From Actinomycetes bacterium (GTDB lineage Bacteria; Actinomycetota; Acidimicrobiia; Acidimicrobiales; RAAP-2), in contig JAJYBR010000005.1 of the NCBI GenBank assembly GCA_021778895.1, positions 97,034 through 161,033 on the forward strand: a DNA stretch of 64,000 nt. Reading direction: 5' to 3'. The notes under the pieces were generated by a model. The model ran no database searches, had not been told where the DNA came from, and saw nothing but the letters and a program-made list of their open reading frames with translations. Below are positions 1 to 8,114 of the stretch, one piece after another. The stretch's first letter is position 1, and every line of letters starts with the position of its first letter. The translations under genes were made by a program, and so were the position numbers.

Positions 1-208
1 CGCCGTAGAGGCCGAGGACCACGATGGGGATGACCTCGACCAGCCCCAGGCTCCCCACGGCCATCACCGAGTGGGTGAGGAGCCGCAGCTGGTAGGCGGT
101 GACGACGTAGGTCAGCTGGTTGCCGACGCCCGAGAAGAAGCGCGCGACGTAGAGCCGGCGAAAGGCCGGCGACGTGCGCAGGGGACCGAGGTCGACGCCC
201 ACCCTCAC
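1..208 (-). CDS. MFS transporter, amino-terminal part (cut by window edge)
   Basis: This is the start of a major facilitator superfamily permease, read leftward off the window. The GTG start overlaps the stop of the acyltransferase gene by four bases (GTGA), so the two are probably translationally coupled. The visible 69 residues begin with a short cytoplasmic lead (LRTSPAFRRLYVARF), followed by hydrophobic segments around GNQLTYVVTAYQLRLL and VEVIPIVVLGLYG. That is the usual TM1-TM2 pattern of EntS-like exporters. The substrate cannot be told. Family confidence is good, and no function is assigned. Confidence 0.75.
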   Translation of the reverse strand, partial: MRVGVDLGPLRTSPAFRRLYVARFFSGVGNQLTYVVTAYQLRLLTHSVMAVGSLGLVEVIPIVVLGLYG

Positions 209-843
209 GGGGCGCCCTCGACCCAGCCCTCCCCGGGAAGGTAGTGGCGCAGCACCCGCGCGGGCACGCCGCCGAGCACCACGTGACTCGGGAACTCGCC
301 GCGCACCACGGCGCCCGCGGCGACCGTCGTGTGCTCGCCCAACACCGTGCCCGGCAGGATCACGACGTGGGCGCCGAGCCAGCTGCCCGAGCCGATGCTG
401 ACGGCCGCCTCGCGGGGCGTCTGCCAGCCGATGGGCCGGTCGGGGTCCTCGTAGGAGTGGTTCTGGTCGGTGATGTACACGTAGGGCCCGGTCTGGATCT
501 CATCGCCCAGCTCGATGTGCCAGTGGCCCACGATGTGCGAGCCCCGGCCGATGACGCAGCGGCGCCCGAGCGAGACGACCGGGCTGGAGAGCATCTCCTG
601 GTCCGGTCCGATGCCGACCGCCAGGGTCACGCCGGGACCGATCATGGTCTCGTCGCCGATGGCGATGTAGCGCTCGTTGTAGATCACGCCCTGGGGCGCG
701 AGGAGTGCCGCGCCCCGTCCGAAGGCGGCGAAGCGCCGGGCGTAGCGATCCTGGGGACCGACGGTGGCCACCTCGTCGAGGTAGCGGCGGGCGGCGCGCA
801 CCGCCTCGCCCAGGCGCCGACGCAGGACCAGTCGAGGGCGCAT
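205..843 (-). CDS. Acyltransferase of the left-handed beta-helix (hexapeptide) family
   Basis: The 212-residue protein has an N-terminal helical lead of about 50 residues. Imperfect hexapeptide repeats then run from about residue 52 to 195 (for example IGPGVTLAVGIG, IGSGSWLGAHVVILPGTV). This is the fold of maltose/galactoside O-acetyltransferases and sugar-modifying acyltransferases. His129 in DQNHSYEDP is at the position of the usual catalytic base. Acceptor and donor are unknown; the coupled MFS gene downstream suggests a sugar or small-molecule modification. The ATG start is preceded by TAGCGT (850-855) with a 6-nt gap, so the transcript is probably leaderless. Confidence 0.85.
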   Translation of the reverse strand: MRPRLVLRRRLGEAVRAARRYLDEVATVGPQDRYARRFAAFGRGAALLAPQGVIYNERYIAIGDETMIGPGVTLAVGIGPDQEMLSSPVVSLGRRCVIGRGSHIVGHWHIELGDEIQTGPYVYITDQNHSYEDPDRPIGWQTPREAAVSIGSGSWLGAHVVILPGTVLGEHTTVAAGAVVRGEFPSHVVLGGVPARVLRHYLPGEGWVEGAP

Positions 844-881
844 GGGCCCACGCTACTGTCACGCCTCGCGAGGGCCCGGGG

Positions 882-1931
882 TCAGTCCAGGGTCAGCGGC
901 GCGTCGATGTCGAGGGGCCCGCCCACGACGTCGGGGGTCTGCATCGTGGCCAGGCGATCGCGGACGCGCTGGTCGATCTCGGCCATCAGCTGCGGGCTCT
1001 CACGCAGGAACGTCTTGACGTTCTCGCGGCCCTGCCCCAGCTGCTCGCCCTCGTAGGTGAACCAGGCACCCGCCTTCTTGACCAGTCCGAGCTCGACGGC
1101 CACGTCGAGCACCGAGCCCTCCCGGCTGATGCCCTGCCCGTACATGATGTCGAACTCCGCCTGCTTGAAGGGCGCAGCGCACTTGTTCTTGACGACCTTG
1201 ACCCGCGTGCGGCTGCCCACGACCTCGGTGCCGTCCTTGATCGACTCCACGCGGCGGATGTCCATGCGGACCGAGGCGTAGAACTTGAGCGCCCGCCCAC
1301 CCGGCGTCACCTCGGGCGAGCCGTAGATGACGCCGATCTTCTCGCGCAGCTGGTTGATGAAGATGGCCACCGTGTTGGACTTGGAGAGGCCCCCCGTGAG
1401 CTTGCGCAGGGCCTGGCTCATGAGCCGCGCCTGCAGGCCCACGTGGGTGTCACCCATGTCGCCCTCGATCTCGGCCCGCGGCGTGAGGGCGGCGACCGAG
1501 TCGACGACGATCACGTCCAGTGCGCCCGAGCGGATCAGCATGTCGGCGATCTCCAAGGCCTGCTCGCCCGTGTCGGGCTGGCTGATCAGCAGGTCGTCCA
1601 CGTTGACGCCGATGGCGCGCGCGTACACCGGGTCCATGGCGTGCTCGGCGTCGATGTACGCGCACACGCCGCCGTTGCGCTGGGCCTCGGCGACCACGTG
1701 CATGGCCAGCGTCGACTTGCCCGACGACTCGGGACCGTAGAGCTCGACCACCCGGCCCCGCGGCACGCCGCCGATGCCGAGAGCCATATCCAGAGCCAGC
1801 GCCCCGGTCGGGATGGACTCGATGTTGAGGTGCATGTTCTCGCCCAGGCGCATGATCGAGCCCTTGCCGAACTGCTTCTCGATCTGGCCCAGCGCCGCCT
1901 CGAGGGCCTTGCTCCGGTCGTCGGTCGCCAT
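882..1931 (-). CDS. recA: Recombinase A
   Basis: RecA binds single-stranded DNA, drives strand exchange and triggers LexA self-cleavage. The product is 349 residues, normal for the family. Walker [10 protein letters not shown] lies at residues 66-74, and the sequence is RecA-like throughout, including an [12 protein letters not shown] loop. The open frame extends 16 codons further upstream, but the ATG at 1931 has a good ribosome binding site (AAAGGAG, 6 nt away) and begins [14 protein letters not shown] as in other RecA proteins. Its promoter carries an SOS box (see 2005-2022). The gene lies downstream of cinA, the usual order; no recX follows. Confidence 0.98.
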   Translation of the reverse strand: MATDDRSKALEAALGQIEKQFGKGSIMRLGENMHLNIESIPTGALALDMALGIGGVPRGRVVELYGPESSGKSTLAMHVVAEAQRNGGVCAYIDAEHAMDPVYARAIGVNVDDLLISQPDTGEQALEIADMLIRSGALDVIVVDSVAALTPRAEIEGDMGDTHVGLQARLMSQALRKLTGGLSKSNTVAIFINQLREKIGVIYGSPEVTPGGRALKFYASVRMDIRRVESIKDGTEVVGSRTRVKVVKNKCAAPFKQAEFDIMYGQGISREGSVLDVAVELGLVKKAGAWFTYEGEQLGQGRENVKTFLRESPQLMAEIDQRVRDRLATMQTPDVVGGPLDIDAPLTLD

Positions 1932-1946
1932 GTGGTCTCCTTTGCT

Positions 1947-1975
1947 CAGTGGTGGCACCCTAGAGGTGCCCACTG
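1947..1975 (-). other. Hairpin in the recA 5' leader
   Basis: Two paired blocks, CAGTG/CACTG and GGCACC/GGTGCC, form an 11-bp stem with a 2-nt bulge and a 5-nt loop. The stem lies between the inferred recA transcription start (about 1991) and the ribosome binding site. It ends directly before AAAGGAG, so it could affect ribosome access or mRNA stability. It has no U-tract, so it does not look like a terminator. The role is unknown. Confidence 0.55.
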
Positions 1976-1997
1976 ACATGGATCGGGGGACGTCCCC

Positions 1998-2026
1998 ACC
2001 GTACTACGAACAGGTGTTCGTATCAA
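1998..2026 (-). promoter_or_regulatory. recA promoter (-35 TTGATA, 17 nt, -10 TACGGT)
   Basis: On the minus strand TTGATA (2026-2021) and TACGGT (2003-1998) are separated by exactly 17 nt. This gives an inferred start near 1991 and a leader of about 60 nt before the recA ATG. The LexA-type dyad fills the spacer between the two elements. This is a textbook arrangement for repression by occlusion of RNA polymerase. Confidence 0.75.
2005..2022 (-). promoter_or_regulatory. SOS box (LexA operator) of recA
   Basis: TACGAAC-AGGT-GTTCGTA is a perfect 18-bp dyad with 7-bp arms. It matches the actinobacterial/Gram-positive LexA core GAAC-N4-GTTC. It lies inside the recA promoter spacer and directly abuts the cinA stop codon (2023-2025). 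recA should therefore be induced by DNA damage separately from cinA read-through. Confidence 0.9.
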
Positions 2027-3285
2027 GCACTCTCGCGGTCCAGCGCCCGTCGCAGGACGTCGAGCGCGCTGATGGCCGCGTAGGCGCGAACGCGGGGCCG
2101 GTCACCGGCCAGCCGCAACGCCCGGGCCCCGAGCTGCCCGGAGCGGTCGACCCCCACGAAGACCGTGCCGACCGGTTGACCCTCCTGCTCGTTCGGACCC
2201 GCCACCCCCGTCACAGCGAGACCGATGTCCGCGCCGAGCAACGCGCGCACCCCGCTGGCCATGGACTGTGCTGCGGACTCGGAGACGACCGGGCCCTCGG
2301 GCACGGCGAGCACCTGGTGCTTGACCTCGGTGGCGTAGCTCACCACGCCCCCGCGGAACCAGTTGGAGGCGCCCGCGACGTTGACCAAACGGCTGGCGAT
2401 CAGTCCGCCGGTGATCGACTCGGCCACCGCCAAGGTCGCGTGGCGCGCCAGGAGACGCGACGCGATGGCGTCCTCCATGGTCTCGGCGTCGACGCCGAAG
2501 ACAATGTCGCCTAGGCGGGCGGTGATGACGCGGCGCACCTCCCGCTCCTCGGTGGCGAGCAGCGCGCGAGCGTGGTCCTCGTCGTCGCCGCGCGCGGTCA
2601 CGCGCACCTTGATGCCCTCGATCCCCGAGGCCAGGAACGCGATGGTCAGGCGCCGGTCGCCCTCCAAGGCGCTGAAGCGCTCGGCCACCGCGTCGGCCAG
2701 CGCCGACTCACTCGCCCCCCAGGTGCGCAGGACCCGGCTGACGATGGCTGCCTGACGGCCCGCCGCCCGCTCGCGCGCGAGCAGGTCGGGCAGGACCGCC
2801 CGATCGAACATGTCGGACATCTCGTAGGGGACACCCGGCACCAGGTAGGCCACCTTGGCGCCGATCGGGCAGATGAGTCCGGGCGCGGTGCCCCGCCGCT
2901 GCTCGATGACGGTGGCCCCGCGCGGCACGTCGGCCTGACGCAGGTTGTTGGCCGGCATCTCGCGGCCCCGCGCCGAGAAGAACGCCGCGATGCGGCCCAC
3001 GAGCGCCTCGTCGCGCTCGAGGGGCACGTTCATCACCTCGGCGATCGCCTCGCGCGTGATGTCGTCCTGCGTGGGCCCGAGCCCGCCGCACACGATGACC
3101 GCGTCACCGCGCGCCAGGGCGGTGCGCAGGGCGAGCACGATGCGCGCGTGGTTGTCGCCGACGTGCTGGTGGAAGTGCGAGGAGATGCCGTGGGCCGCCA
3201 GCTGCTCACCGAGCCACTGCGAGTTGGTGTCGGCAATCTGTCCGAGCAGCAGCTCGGTCCCGACAGCGACGACTTCAACGCGCAT
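2023..3285 (-). CDS. cinA: CinA: nicotinamide-nucleotide amidase / competence-damage protein
   Basis: The 420-residue protein has the two-domain CinA layout. An N-terminal MoCF-like domain begins MRVEVVAVGTELLLGQIADT and includes GGLGPTQDD. A C-terminal PncC-type amidase domain has AESITGGLIASRL and a VTGVAGP motif. The family deamidates nicotinamide mononucleotide in pyridine nucleotide salvage. The gene overlaps the 3' end of pgsA by 11 bp and precedes recA, a classical pgsA-cinA-recA arrangement. The start is ATG. Confidence 0.95.
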   Translation of the reverse strand: MRVEVVAVGTELLLGQIADTNSQWLGEQLAAHGISSHFHQHVGDNHARIVLALRTALARGDAVIVCGGLGPTQDDITREAIAEVMNVPLERDEALVGRIAAFFSARGREMPANNLRQADVPRGATVIEQRRGTAPGLICPIGAKVAYLVPGVPYEMSDMFDRAVLPDLLARERAAGRQAAIVSRVLRTWGASESALADAVAERFSALEGDRRLTIAFLASGIEGIKVRVTARGDDEDHARALLATEEREVRRVITARLGDIVFGVDAETMEDAIASRLLARHATLAVAESITGGLIASRLVNVAGASNWFRGGVVSYATEVKHQVLAVPEGPVVSESAAQSMASGVRALLGADIGLAVTGVAGPNEQEGQPVGTVFVGVDRSGQLGARALRLAGDRPRVRAYAAISALDVLRRALDRESA

Positions 3286-3841
3286 GGAGCAGGCGCCTCC
3301 CGTCGACGTAGTAGCGCCAGCCGGTGTACATCGTGAGGACCACCGCGATCCAGATCGTCACCTCACCGAGCCACACGTGATGAGCCGCCACCGGCAGGAC
3401 GCAGAAGGCGATCGCCCAGTCCTGGACGAACGTCTTCCACTTGGCGATGCGCGTGGCCGGGATCGAGATCCCGTGGCGCGCGGCCCGCGAGCGGTAGTAG
3501 CTCATCCAGATCTCGCGGAACGTGATCAGGATCGAGGGGACGAGGAACGACGTGACGCCGTGGGGACGGGCCAGGACAATCGCGTAGAGCGAGCCGAGGA
3601 CCAGGATCTTGTCGGCCAACGGGTCGAGGAAGGCGCCCGAGGTGGTGGTGCCGTGGCGGCGCGCGACGATCCCGTCGAAGTAGTCCGACGCCGCCGCCAG
3701 GAACCCCACGAGCGAGGTCCACCACGAGATGCGGTCGATGACGACCAGGTAGACGAACAGGGGCGCCATGAGGATCCGGAACCCCGTCATCAGGTTCGCG
3801 GGAGTCAGCAGCGCCGTCTCGCCGTAGCGCGGTGCGCTCAC
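3275..3841 (-). CDS. pgsA: CDP-diacylglycerol-glycerol-3-phosphate 3-phosphatidyltransferase
   Basis: This membrane enzyme makes phosphatidylglycerol phosphate. The 188-residue product has several hydrophobic segments and the CDP-alcohol phosphotransferase signature: DYFDGIVARR followed by GAFLDPLADK, with all the conserved Asp residues. The GTG start overlaps the rimO stop by four bases (GTGA). The gene also overlaps cinA downstream, so rimO-pgsA-cinA is one operon. Assignment to PgsA rather than another CDP-alcohol transferase rests on the motif and the conserved neighbours. Confidence 0.9.
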   Translation of the reverse strand: MSAPRYGETALLTPANLMTGFRILMAPLFVYLVVIDRISWWTSLVGFLAAASDYFDGIVARRHGTTTSGAFLDPLADKILVLGSLYAIVLARPHGVTSFLVPSILITFREIWMSYYRSRAARHGISIPATRIAKWKTFVQDWAIAFCVLPVAAHHVWLGEVTIWIAVVLTMYTGWRYYVDGRRLLHAR

Positions 3842-5130
3842 CGCGCCACCACGTCCACGCCGTGGCTGGCCACGATCTCCGCGTCAACCATGCTCCCCGC
3901 TTCCCACTGTCGGCTGACTTCCACAATGCCATCGATCTCCGGGCACTCGCGCACACTGCGGGCCACACCGGGCCGGTCCACCAGGACGCGCTGGACCGTG
4001 CCGACCAGCGCGTCGCGCCGGCGCGCCGTGATGGCGTCTTGGAGCTCGCTCGCCTCGCGCAACCGGTCCAGGGCGAGCTCGGGGTCGACCGTGTCGTGCG
4101 CCGTGGCGGCCGGCGTCCCCTCCTCGGGCGAGAAGGGGAAGAAGCCCGCCCAGTCGAGCTGGGCCTCTTCCAGGAACGCCAGCAGCTGGCGGTGGTCGTC
4201 CTCGGTCTCGCCGGGGTAGCCCAGGATGAACGAGGACCGGAACGTGGCGTCAGGCTCGAGCGCGCGGATCCGCGCGATGCGTTCGAGGAAGCGGGCGGCG
4301 TCGCCCCAGCGGCGCATGCGACGCAGGTGGGCCCGGGTCACATGCTGGAGCGACAGGTCGAAGTAGGTCACCCCGGTCGCCAAGATCGCATCGATCAACT
4401 GGGGCGTCAGGCTCGAGGGGTACAGGTAGAGCAGGCGCACCCGGTCGACCTCGCGCGCCAGCTGCTCGACCAGCTGGACGAGGGGCTGAGCGGTGCCGTC
4501 CTCGAGCGGCTCGACCACGTCGAGCCCGTCGCGACGGCGTCGCCGGTCGAGTCCCCAGCTGGCCAGGTCCTGGGCGACCAGCACCAGCTCGCGCACGCCG
4601 CTGGCCGCGAGACCGCGCGCCTCCTCGAGGACCGCGTCTGCTGCCCGAGAGCGCTGGTCGCCCCGGAAGCTGGGGATCGCGCAGAAGCCGCAGCGCCGGT
4701 CGCACCCCTCGGCGATCTTGAGGTAGGCCCACGGTGCGGCAACCTTCGGGCGCGGCAGGTTGAGCAGGTCGAAGTCGCTGCGGGGCCCCGTGCGCACCCG
4801 CACCGGCGTGATCGACGCGAACTCGTGGCCGAAGCCGGCCACGACGTCAGCCTCGGGCAGGGCGTCGGCCAGCTCGTCGCCGTAACGCTCGGCCATGCAG
4901 CCCGTCACCACCAGGCGAGCGCCGGGGGCCCGGCGCTGGGCCAGGTCCAGCACGGTGGCCACCGACTCCTCGCGGGCCGCCTCGATGAAGGCGCACGTGT
5001 TGGCGACGACCAGGTCCGCGCGGGCGGGATCGCTCGCCAGCTCGTAGCCCTGCCCCTCGAGCAGGCCCGCGAGCTTGTCCGAGTCCACCTGGTTCTTCGG
5101 ACAGCCCAGTGTCTCGATGTAGTAGCGCAG
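3838..5130 (-). CDS. rimO: Ribosomal protein uS12 methylthiotransferase RimO
   Basis: This radical-SAM enzyme adds a methylthio group to an aspartate of ribosomal protein S12. The N-terminal domain starts YYIETLGCPKNQVDSDK, the cluster-binding motif is CDRRCGFC, and a TRAM domain closes the C terminus. The open frame runs back into tRNA-Ser, so the start must be internal. CTG at 5130 has AGGAG 6 nt upstream and gives 430 residues with the usual N terminus. GTG at 5154 is the alternative but lies inside a strong hairpin (5150-5176). The gene heads the rimO-pgsA-cinA operon. Confidence 0.93.
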   Translation of the reverse strand: MRYYIETLGCPKNQVDSDKLAGLLEGQGYELASDPARADLVVANTCAFIEAAREESVATVLDLAQRRAPGARLVVTGCMAERYGDELADALPEADVVAGFGHEFASITPVRVRTGPRSDFDLLNLPRPKVAAPWAYLKIAEGCDRRCGFCAIPSFRGDQRSRAADAVLEEARGLAASGVRELVLVAQDLASWGLDRRRRRDGLDVVEPLEDGTAQPLVQLVEQLAREVDRVRLLYLYPSSLTPQLIDAILATGVTYFDLSLQHVTRAHLRRMRRWGDAARFLERIARIRALEPDATFRSSFILGYPGETEDDHRQLLAFLEEAQLDWAGFFPFSPEEGTPAATAHDTVDPELALDRLREASELQDAITARRRDALVGTVQRVLVDRPGVARSVRECPEIDGIVEVSRQWEAGSMVDAEIVASHGVDVVAR

Positions 5131-5149
5131 CGTCGTCTCCTGACACGAC

Positions 5150-5176
5150 GACACCGAGCGCTGCGCGCTCGGTGTC
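5150..5176 (-). terminator. Perfect hairpin between tRNA-Ser and rimO
   Basis: GACACCGAGCGC and GCGCTCGGTGTC form a perfect 12-bp stem with a 3-nt loop, three bases after the encoded CCA of tRNA-Ser(GCT). There is no run of U. It may end or process the tRNA transcript, or be a leader structure of rimO, whose ribosome binding site follows within 20 nt. Confidence 0.6.
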
Positions 5177-5178
5177 TG

Positions 5179-5272
5179 TGGCGGAGAGGGAGGGATTCGA
5201 ACCCTCGGGCCCGCGTTAACGGGCCGCATTCTTAGCAGGAATGTGGTTTAAGCCGGACTCACCCACCTCTCC
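5179..5272 (-). tRNA. tRNA-Ser (anticodon GCT)
   Basis: This is a class II tRNA with a long variable arm. The acceptor is GGAGAGG/CCTCTCC, the anticodon loop CTGCTAA gives GCT (codons AGC/AGU), and the T-loop is TTCGAAT. The discriminator base is G at 5182. CCA is encoded at 5181-5179. A -10-like TAAGAT lies at 5286-5281, 8 nt before the mature 5' end. Confidence 0.95.
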
Positions 5273-5361
5273 CCGCGATCATCTTACCCAGGGATGGCCC
5301 GAGACATCGACCGGTGCCCGCCCCCCTGGCGGCGCCGCAGGGTCGGTAAGATGCCGCCGCC

Positions 5362-6252
5362 ATGGCTTCGCCGCTGCCGTCTTCGCTCGCTGCGCGCCTG
5401 GTCCTGACGGTGGCGATGCTCGGCGCCGCGCTCACCGGTGCCGCTGGCGGCCCCGCCGCGGCCTCGATCCAGGCGCCACGCGCCCTCGGCCAGTGCCGGG
5501 CCGCCCTCCCGTCCCTGGAGCACGCACGGGGCGGTCTCACGGTGGCGACCGAGCGCCCCACGAACTGGCCGTGGTTCATCGGCAACCGCCCGGCCAACGG
5601 TCGGGGCTACGAGTCGGCGCTGGTCTACGCGATCGCGAAGTCGCTCGGCGTCGCCCACCGCGACGTGCACTGGGTGCAGCAGCCCTACGCCACGGCGACC
5701 GCGCCGGGGACCAAGAGCTTCGACTTCGACGCCGACGAGATCGCCGAGCCCGTCGGGGCGACGACCGCGGTGACCTACTCGAGCGCGTATTACGACCTCC
5801 ACACCGCCCTCGTCGCGCGCAAGGGCAGCGCGATCGCGCAGCGCCACGACGCGGCGGCGCTGCGTACCTACCGCTACGGGGCCCTCGCGGGATCGGTCGA
5901 GCTGACCTACCTCCAGCACTCGCTCCACCCGCGCCGCGCGCCCCAGGCGTTCAAGTCGGTGGGCACGCTGCTCGCCGCGCTGCGGGCCGGCACCGTTGAC
6001 GCGATCGCGCTGGACACGGCCTCGGCCCTGTCGCTGGTCCACGCGTCGACCCACGCGTCGGGTGCCGCGCTGGCCATCGTGGGCCAGTTCCCCGGGGTGA
6101 GCGGCCACTACGCCCTGGTCTTCCAGCACAAGAACCCGCTGGCCGCCTGCGTCGACGAGTCCCTGGCCCTGCTGCGCCACAACGGAACGCTGGCCGCGCT
6201 CCAACGCCGCTGGCTGGCACCGTTCACGGCGGTGCCGATGCTGCGGCCCTGA
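5362..6252 (+). CDS. Periplasmic-type solute-binding protein (amino-acid ABC family 3)
   Basis: The 296-residue protein has an N-terminal signal peptide (hydrophobic to about residue 35, ending AAASIQA). It is followed by a family-3 solute-binding fold: LTVATERPTNWPWF at the start of the mature domain, RGYESALVYAIAKSLG, VTYSSAYYDLHTALVARKG and a TVDAIALDTASAL hinge segment. Such proteins deliver amino acids or other polar ligands to ABC permeases, but no permease or ATPase adjoins it. TAAGAT lies 9 nt before the ATG, so the leader is very short. The ligand is unknown. Confidence 0.75.
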   Translation: MASPLPSSLAARLVLTVAMLGAALTGAAGGPAAASIQAPRALGQCRAALPSLEHARGGLTVATERPTNWPWFIGNRPANGRGYESALVYAIAKSLGVAHRDVHWVQQPYATATAPGTKSFDFDADEIAEPVGATTAVTYSSAYYDLHTALVARKGSAIAQRHDAAALRTYRYGALAGSVELTYLQHSLHPRRAPQAFKSVGTLLAALRAGTVDAIALDTASALSLVHASTHASGAALAIVGQFPGVSGHYALVFQHKNPLAACVDESLALLRHNGTLAALQRRWLAPFTAVPMLRP

Positions 6253-6255
6253 GCC

Positions 6256-6696
6256 TCAGGCCGCCATCTGCTCGAGGAGCAGCGCGAACAGCTCGCGGTC
6301 GCGATCCCAGGTCAGGCGCTCGGCCACCTCGCCCAGGGTGAGCCACACCAGGTCGTCGACCTCGGCGTTGGGCTCGAAGGCTCCGTCCTCGACGGCCATC
6401 AAGTAGTAGGCGACGATCTTGGGCCGCCCCTTGCGGTGGGTGTAGTTGGTGGTCCCGACGAACCGCTCGACACGACAGCGCAGCCCGGTCTCTTCCCACA
6501 CCTCGCGCAGCGCCGCCTCGGGGAAGCCCTCCCCTGGATCGAGCTTGCCCTTGGGAAACGTCCAGTCGCCGCGCGCCTCCCGGTAGATGCACGCGATCTC
6601 GGTGCCCCGGGGACCACCGTCGCGCACGACGATGCCCCCAGCGGCCCGGATCAGATCCCGCGGTGCGTCGTGGGGGACGATGAGCCCGTGGGTCAT
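6256..6696 (-). CDS. NUDIX hydrolase
   Basis: The 146-residue single-domain protein has a complete Nudix box: G-x5-E in GKLDPGE, then REVWEETGL with the metal-binding glutamates. An upstream AAGGIVVRDGG strand is also typical. Family members hydrolyse nucleoside diphosphates linked to another group (for example diadenosine polyphosphates or oxidised nucleotides). The FPKGKL element resembles the Ap4A/diphosphoinositol subgroup, but the substrate is not settled. It converges with the solute-binding gene, the stops being a few bases apart. Confidence 0.9.
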   Translation of the reverse strand: MTHGLIVPHDAPRDLIRAAGGIVVRDGGPRGTEIACIYREARGDWTFPKGKLDPGEGFPEAALREVWEETGLRCRVERFVGTTNYTHRKGRPKIVAYYLMAVEDGAFEPNAEVDDLVWLTLGEVAERLTWDRDRELFALLLEQMAA

Positions 6697-6764
6697 CGCG
6701 TTGGTCCCGAGCGTCGAGCGCAGCGGTCAAGGGCGGCACCAGGCACGTCCGTAGAGTAGTGAAA

Positions 6765-7538
6765 ATGTGGTTCGCTACCGTTGCCGCGCCGTGGCGCACC
6801 GTGGCGTTCTTCCTCGCGGGCGTCGCCGGGGGGCTCGCCAACGGCGTCGCGGGCGGCGGCACCTTCATCACCTTCCCCACGATGCTCGCCCTCGGCGTCC
6901 CCCCGCTCCCGGCCAACCTGTCGACCACCGTCGCCATCATTCCGAGCTTCTTGTCCAACCTGCGCGGCTTTCGCACGGAGATCCGCCTGCACTGGCCGCT
7001 GATCCGGCGGCTGGTGCCCGTCGTGGCCATCGGGACGGGGATCGGGACCGCTCTGCTCCTCGTGGGCTCGTCGCACACCTTCGAGCGCGTCGTGCCCTGG
7101 CTGATCGGTGCCGCGACGCTGGTCTTCGCCACCGCCCCGCTGATCACGCGGCACCTGGCCGGCCTGGACCACCACCACCCCGCCCGCTGGTGGCTGCTCG
7201 TGGTCGGCATGGCGCTGACCGCCGCCTACGGCGGCTACTTCGGCGCGGGCGTCGGGATCATGATGCTGGCCACGATGGCCATCGCGCTCCCGCTCGAGCT
7301 CGCCGAGATCCAGGGCATCCGCAGCGTCCTGTCCCTCCTGGTCACGGTGGAAGCGGCCGTGGTCTTCGTCGTGCACGGGCACCTGGCGCTCGGCGCGATC
7401 TACCCGATGTTCGTGGGGGCGTTCCTCGGCGGCTGGCTGGGGACCCAGGTCCTGTTGCGCGTGCGCACGTCTTACGTGCGTGCCCTCATCGTCGTCATCG
7501 GCGTGGCGACCACCATCCACTTGGCCATGGCGGCCTGA
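6765..7538 (+). CDS. TauE/SafE-type sulfite/organosulfur exporter
   Basis: This integral membrane protein of 257 residues has about eight hydrophobic segments. The paired TauE/SafE motifs are visible: GLANGVAGGGTFITFP near residue 25 and AYGGYFGAGVGIMML in the second half. The family moves anions such as sulfite, sulfoacetate or related compounds across the membrane. ATG at 6765 is preferred: TAGAGT (6752-6757) lies 7 nt before it with no ribosome binding site, so translation is probably leaderless. GTG at 6759 is an alternative two codons upstream. The substrate is unproven. Confidence 0.85.
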   Translation: MWFATVAAPWRTVAFFLAGVAGGLANGVAGGGTFITFPTMLALGVPPLPANLSTTVAIIPSFLSNLRGFRTEIRLHWPLIRRLVPVVAIGTGIGTALLLVGSSHTFERVVPWLIGAATLVFATAPLITRHLAGLDHHHPARWWLLVVGMALTAAYGGYFGAGVGIMMLATMAIALPLELAEIQGIRSVLSLLVTVEAAVVFVVHGHLALGAIYPMFVGAFLGGWLGTQVLLRVRTSYVRALIVVIGVATTIHLAMAA

Positions 7539-7572
7539 CCGTATTGCTAACTATTCCACTAGGATTTGTGGC

Positions 7573-8064
7573 ATGGGACGGTTCCTTCGCTACCCGAATC
7601 CCGTCAATGAGGGGTCGTCGCGCGTCATCGCGCTCGGCGTGGTGACCATGGCCGTGGCCGCCGAAGTCCTGCGGCTGCCGGTCCTCCTGATCCCCCTGGT
7701 CTACGGGTTCTGCGTGCGCACGGCCGCGGGGCCCACGCTGTCGCCGCTCGGGCTGCTGGCCAGCCGCGTGGTGGGCCCGCGCATCGTGCGCTGGCGCCGC
7801 CCGGTGCCCGGACCGCCCAAGAGGTTCTCCCAGGCGATCGGCGCGGTGCTGACGGTGAGCGCCACCGTGGTGTGGCTCACCGTCGGCTGGGGAGTCGCTC
7901 GCTGGATCCTGCTGCCGCTGGTGGTCGCGGCCGGGCTCGAGGGCTTCGCCGGGTACTGCGTGGGCTGTGCCATCTTCGGCTTCCTGATCCAGTGGGGCGT
8001 CGTGCCGGCGAGTGTGTGTGCCGAGTGCAGCAACTTGTCGGCGCGTTGGGCAACTCGCCGCTGA
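7573..8064 (+). CDS. DUF4395 membrane protein
   Basis: The 163-residue protein has about four hydrophobic segments. The motif NPVNEGSSRV near the start and FCVRTAAGPTLSPLGLLASR match the DUF4395 family (function unknown, often near thioredoxin-like or sulfur genes). Two cysteine sites, YCVGCAIFG and SVCAEC, are notable and may bind metal or take part in thiol chemistry. ATG at 7573 follows TAGGAT (7560-7565) by 7 nt, a leaderless arrangement. The open frame extends upstream into the exporter gene but that part is not coding. Confidence 0.8.
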   Translation: MGRFLRYPNPVNEGSSRVIALGVVTMAVAAEVLRLPVLLIPLVYGFCVRTAAGPTLSPLGLLASRVVGPRIVRWRRPVPGPPKRFSQAIGAVLTVSATVVWLTVGWGVARWILLPLVVAAGLEGFAGYCVGCAIFGFLIQWGVVPASVCAECSNLSARWATRR

Positions 8065-8114
8065 GACCCCTTCGGCGCTGACCCGGCGGGCAGGGTGCCC
8101 CGTAGGCTGAGCCG

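Noticed and set aside
705..1976. Long plus-strand open frame opposite recA
   Set aside because: It is antisense to a certain gene and rich in Arg, His, Asp and Val as expected of a GC-rich shadow frame; no start signal or family match. The same holds for other long frames opposite real genes, such as 22400-23836 opposite the MMPL gene and 26966-28867 opposite the ureohydrolase and hydrolase.
1986..1997. GGGGACGTCCCC palindrome downstream of the SOS box
   Set aside because: It has no loop so cannot form a hairpin, and it lacks the 4-nt spacer of the LexA or DosR dyads. It may be chance in GC-rich DNA.
5131..5229. N-terminal extension of rimO to ATG 5229
   Set aside because: The extension lies within the tRNA-Ser gene and the hairpin; the protein family starts at YYIETLGCPKNQ.
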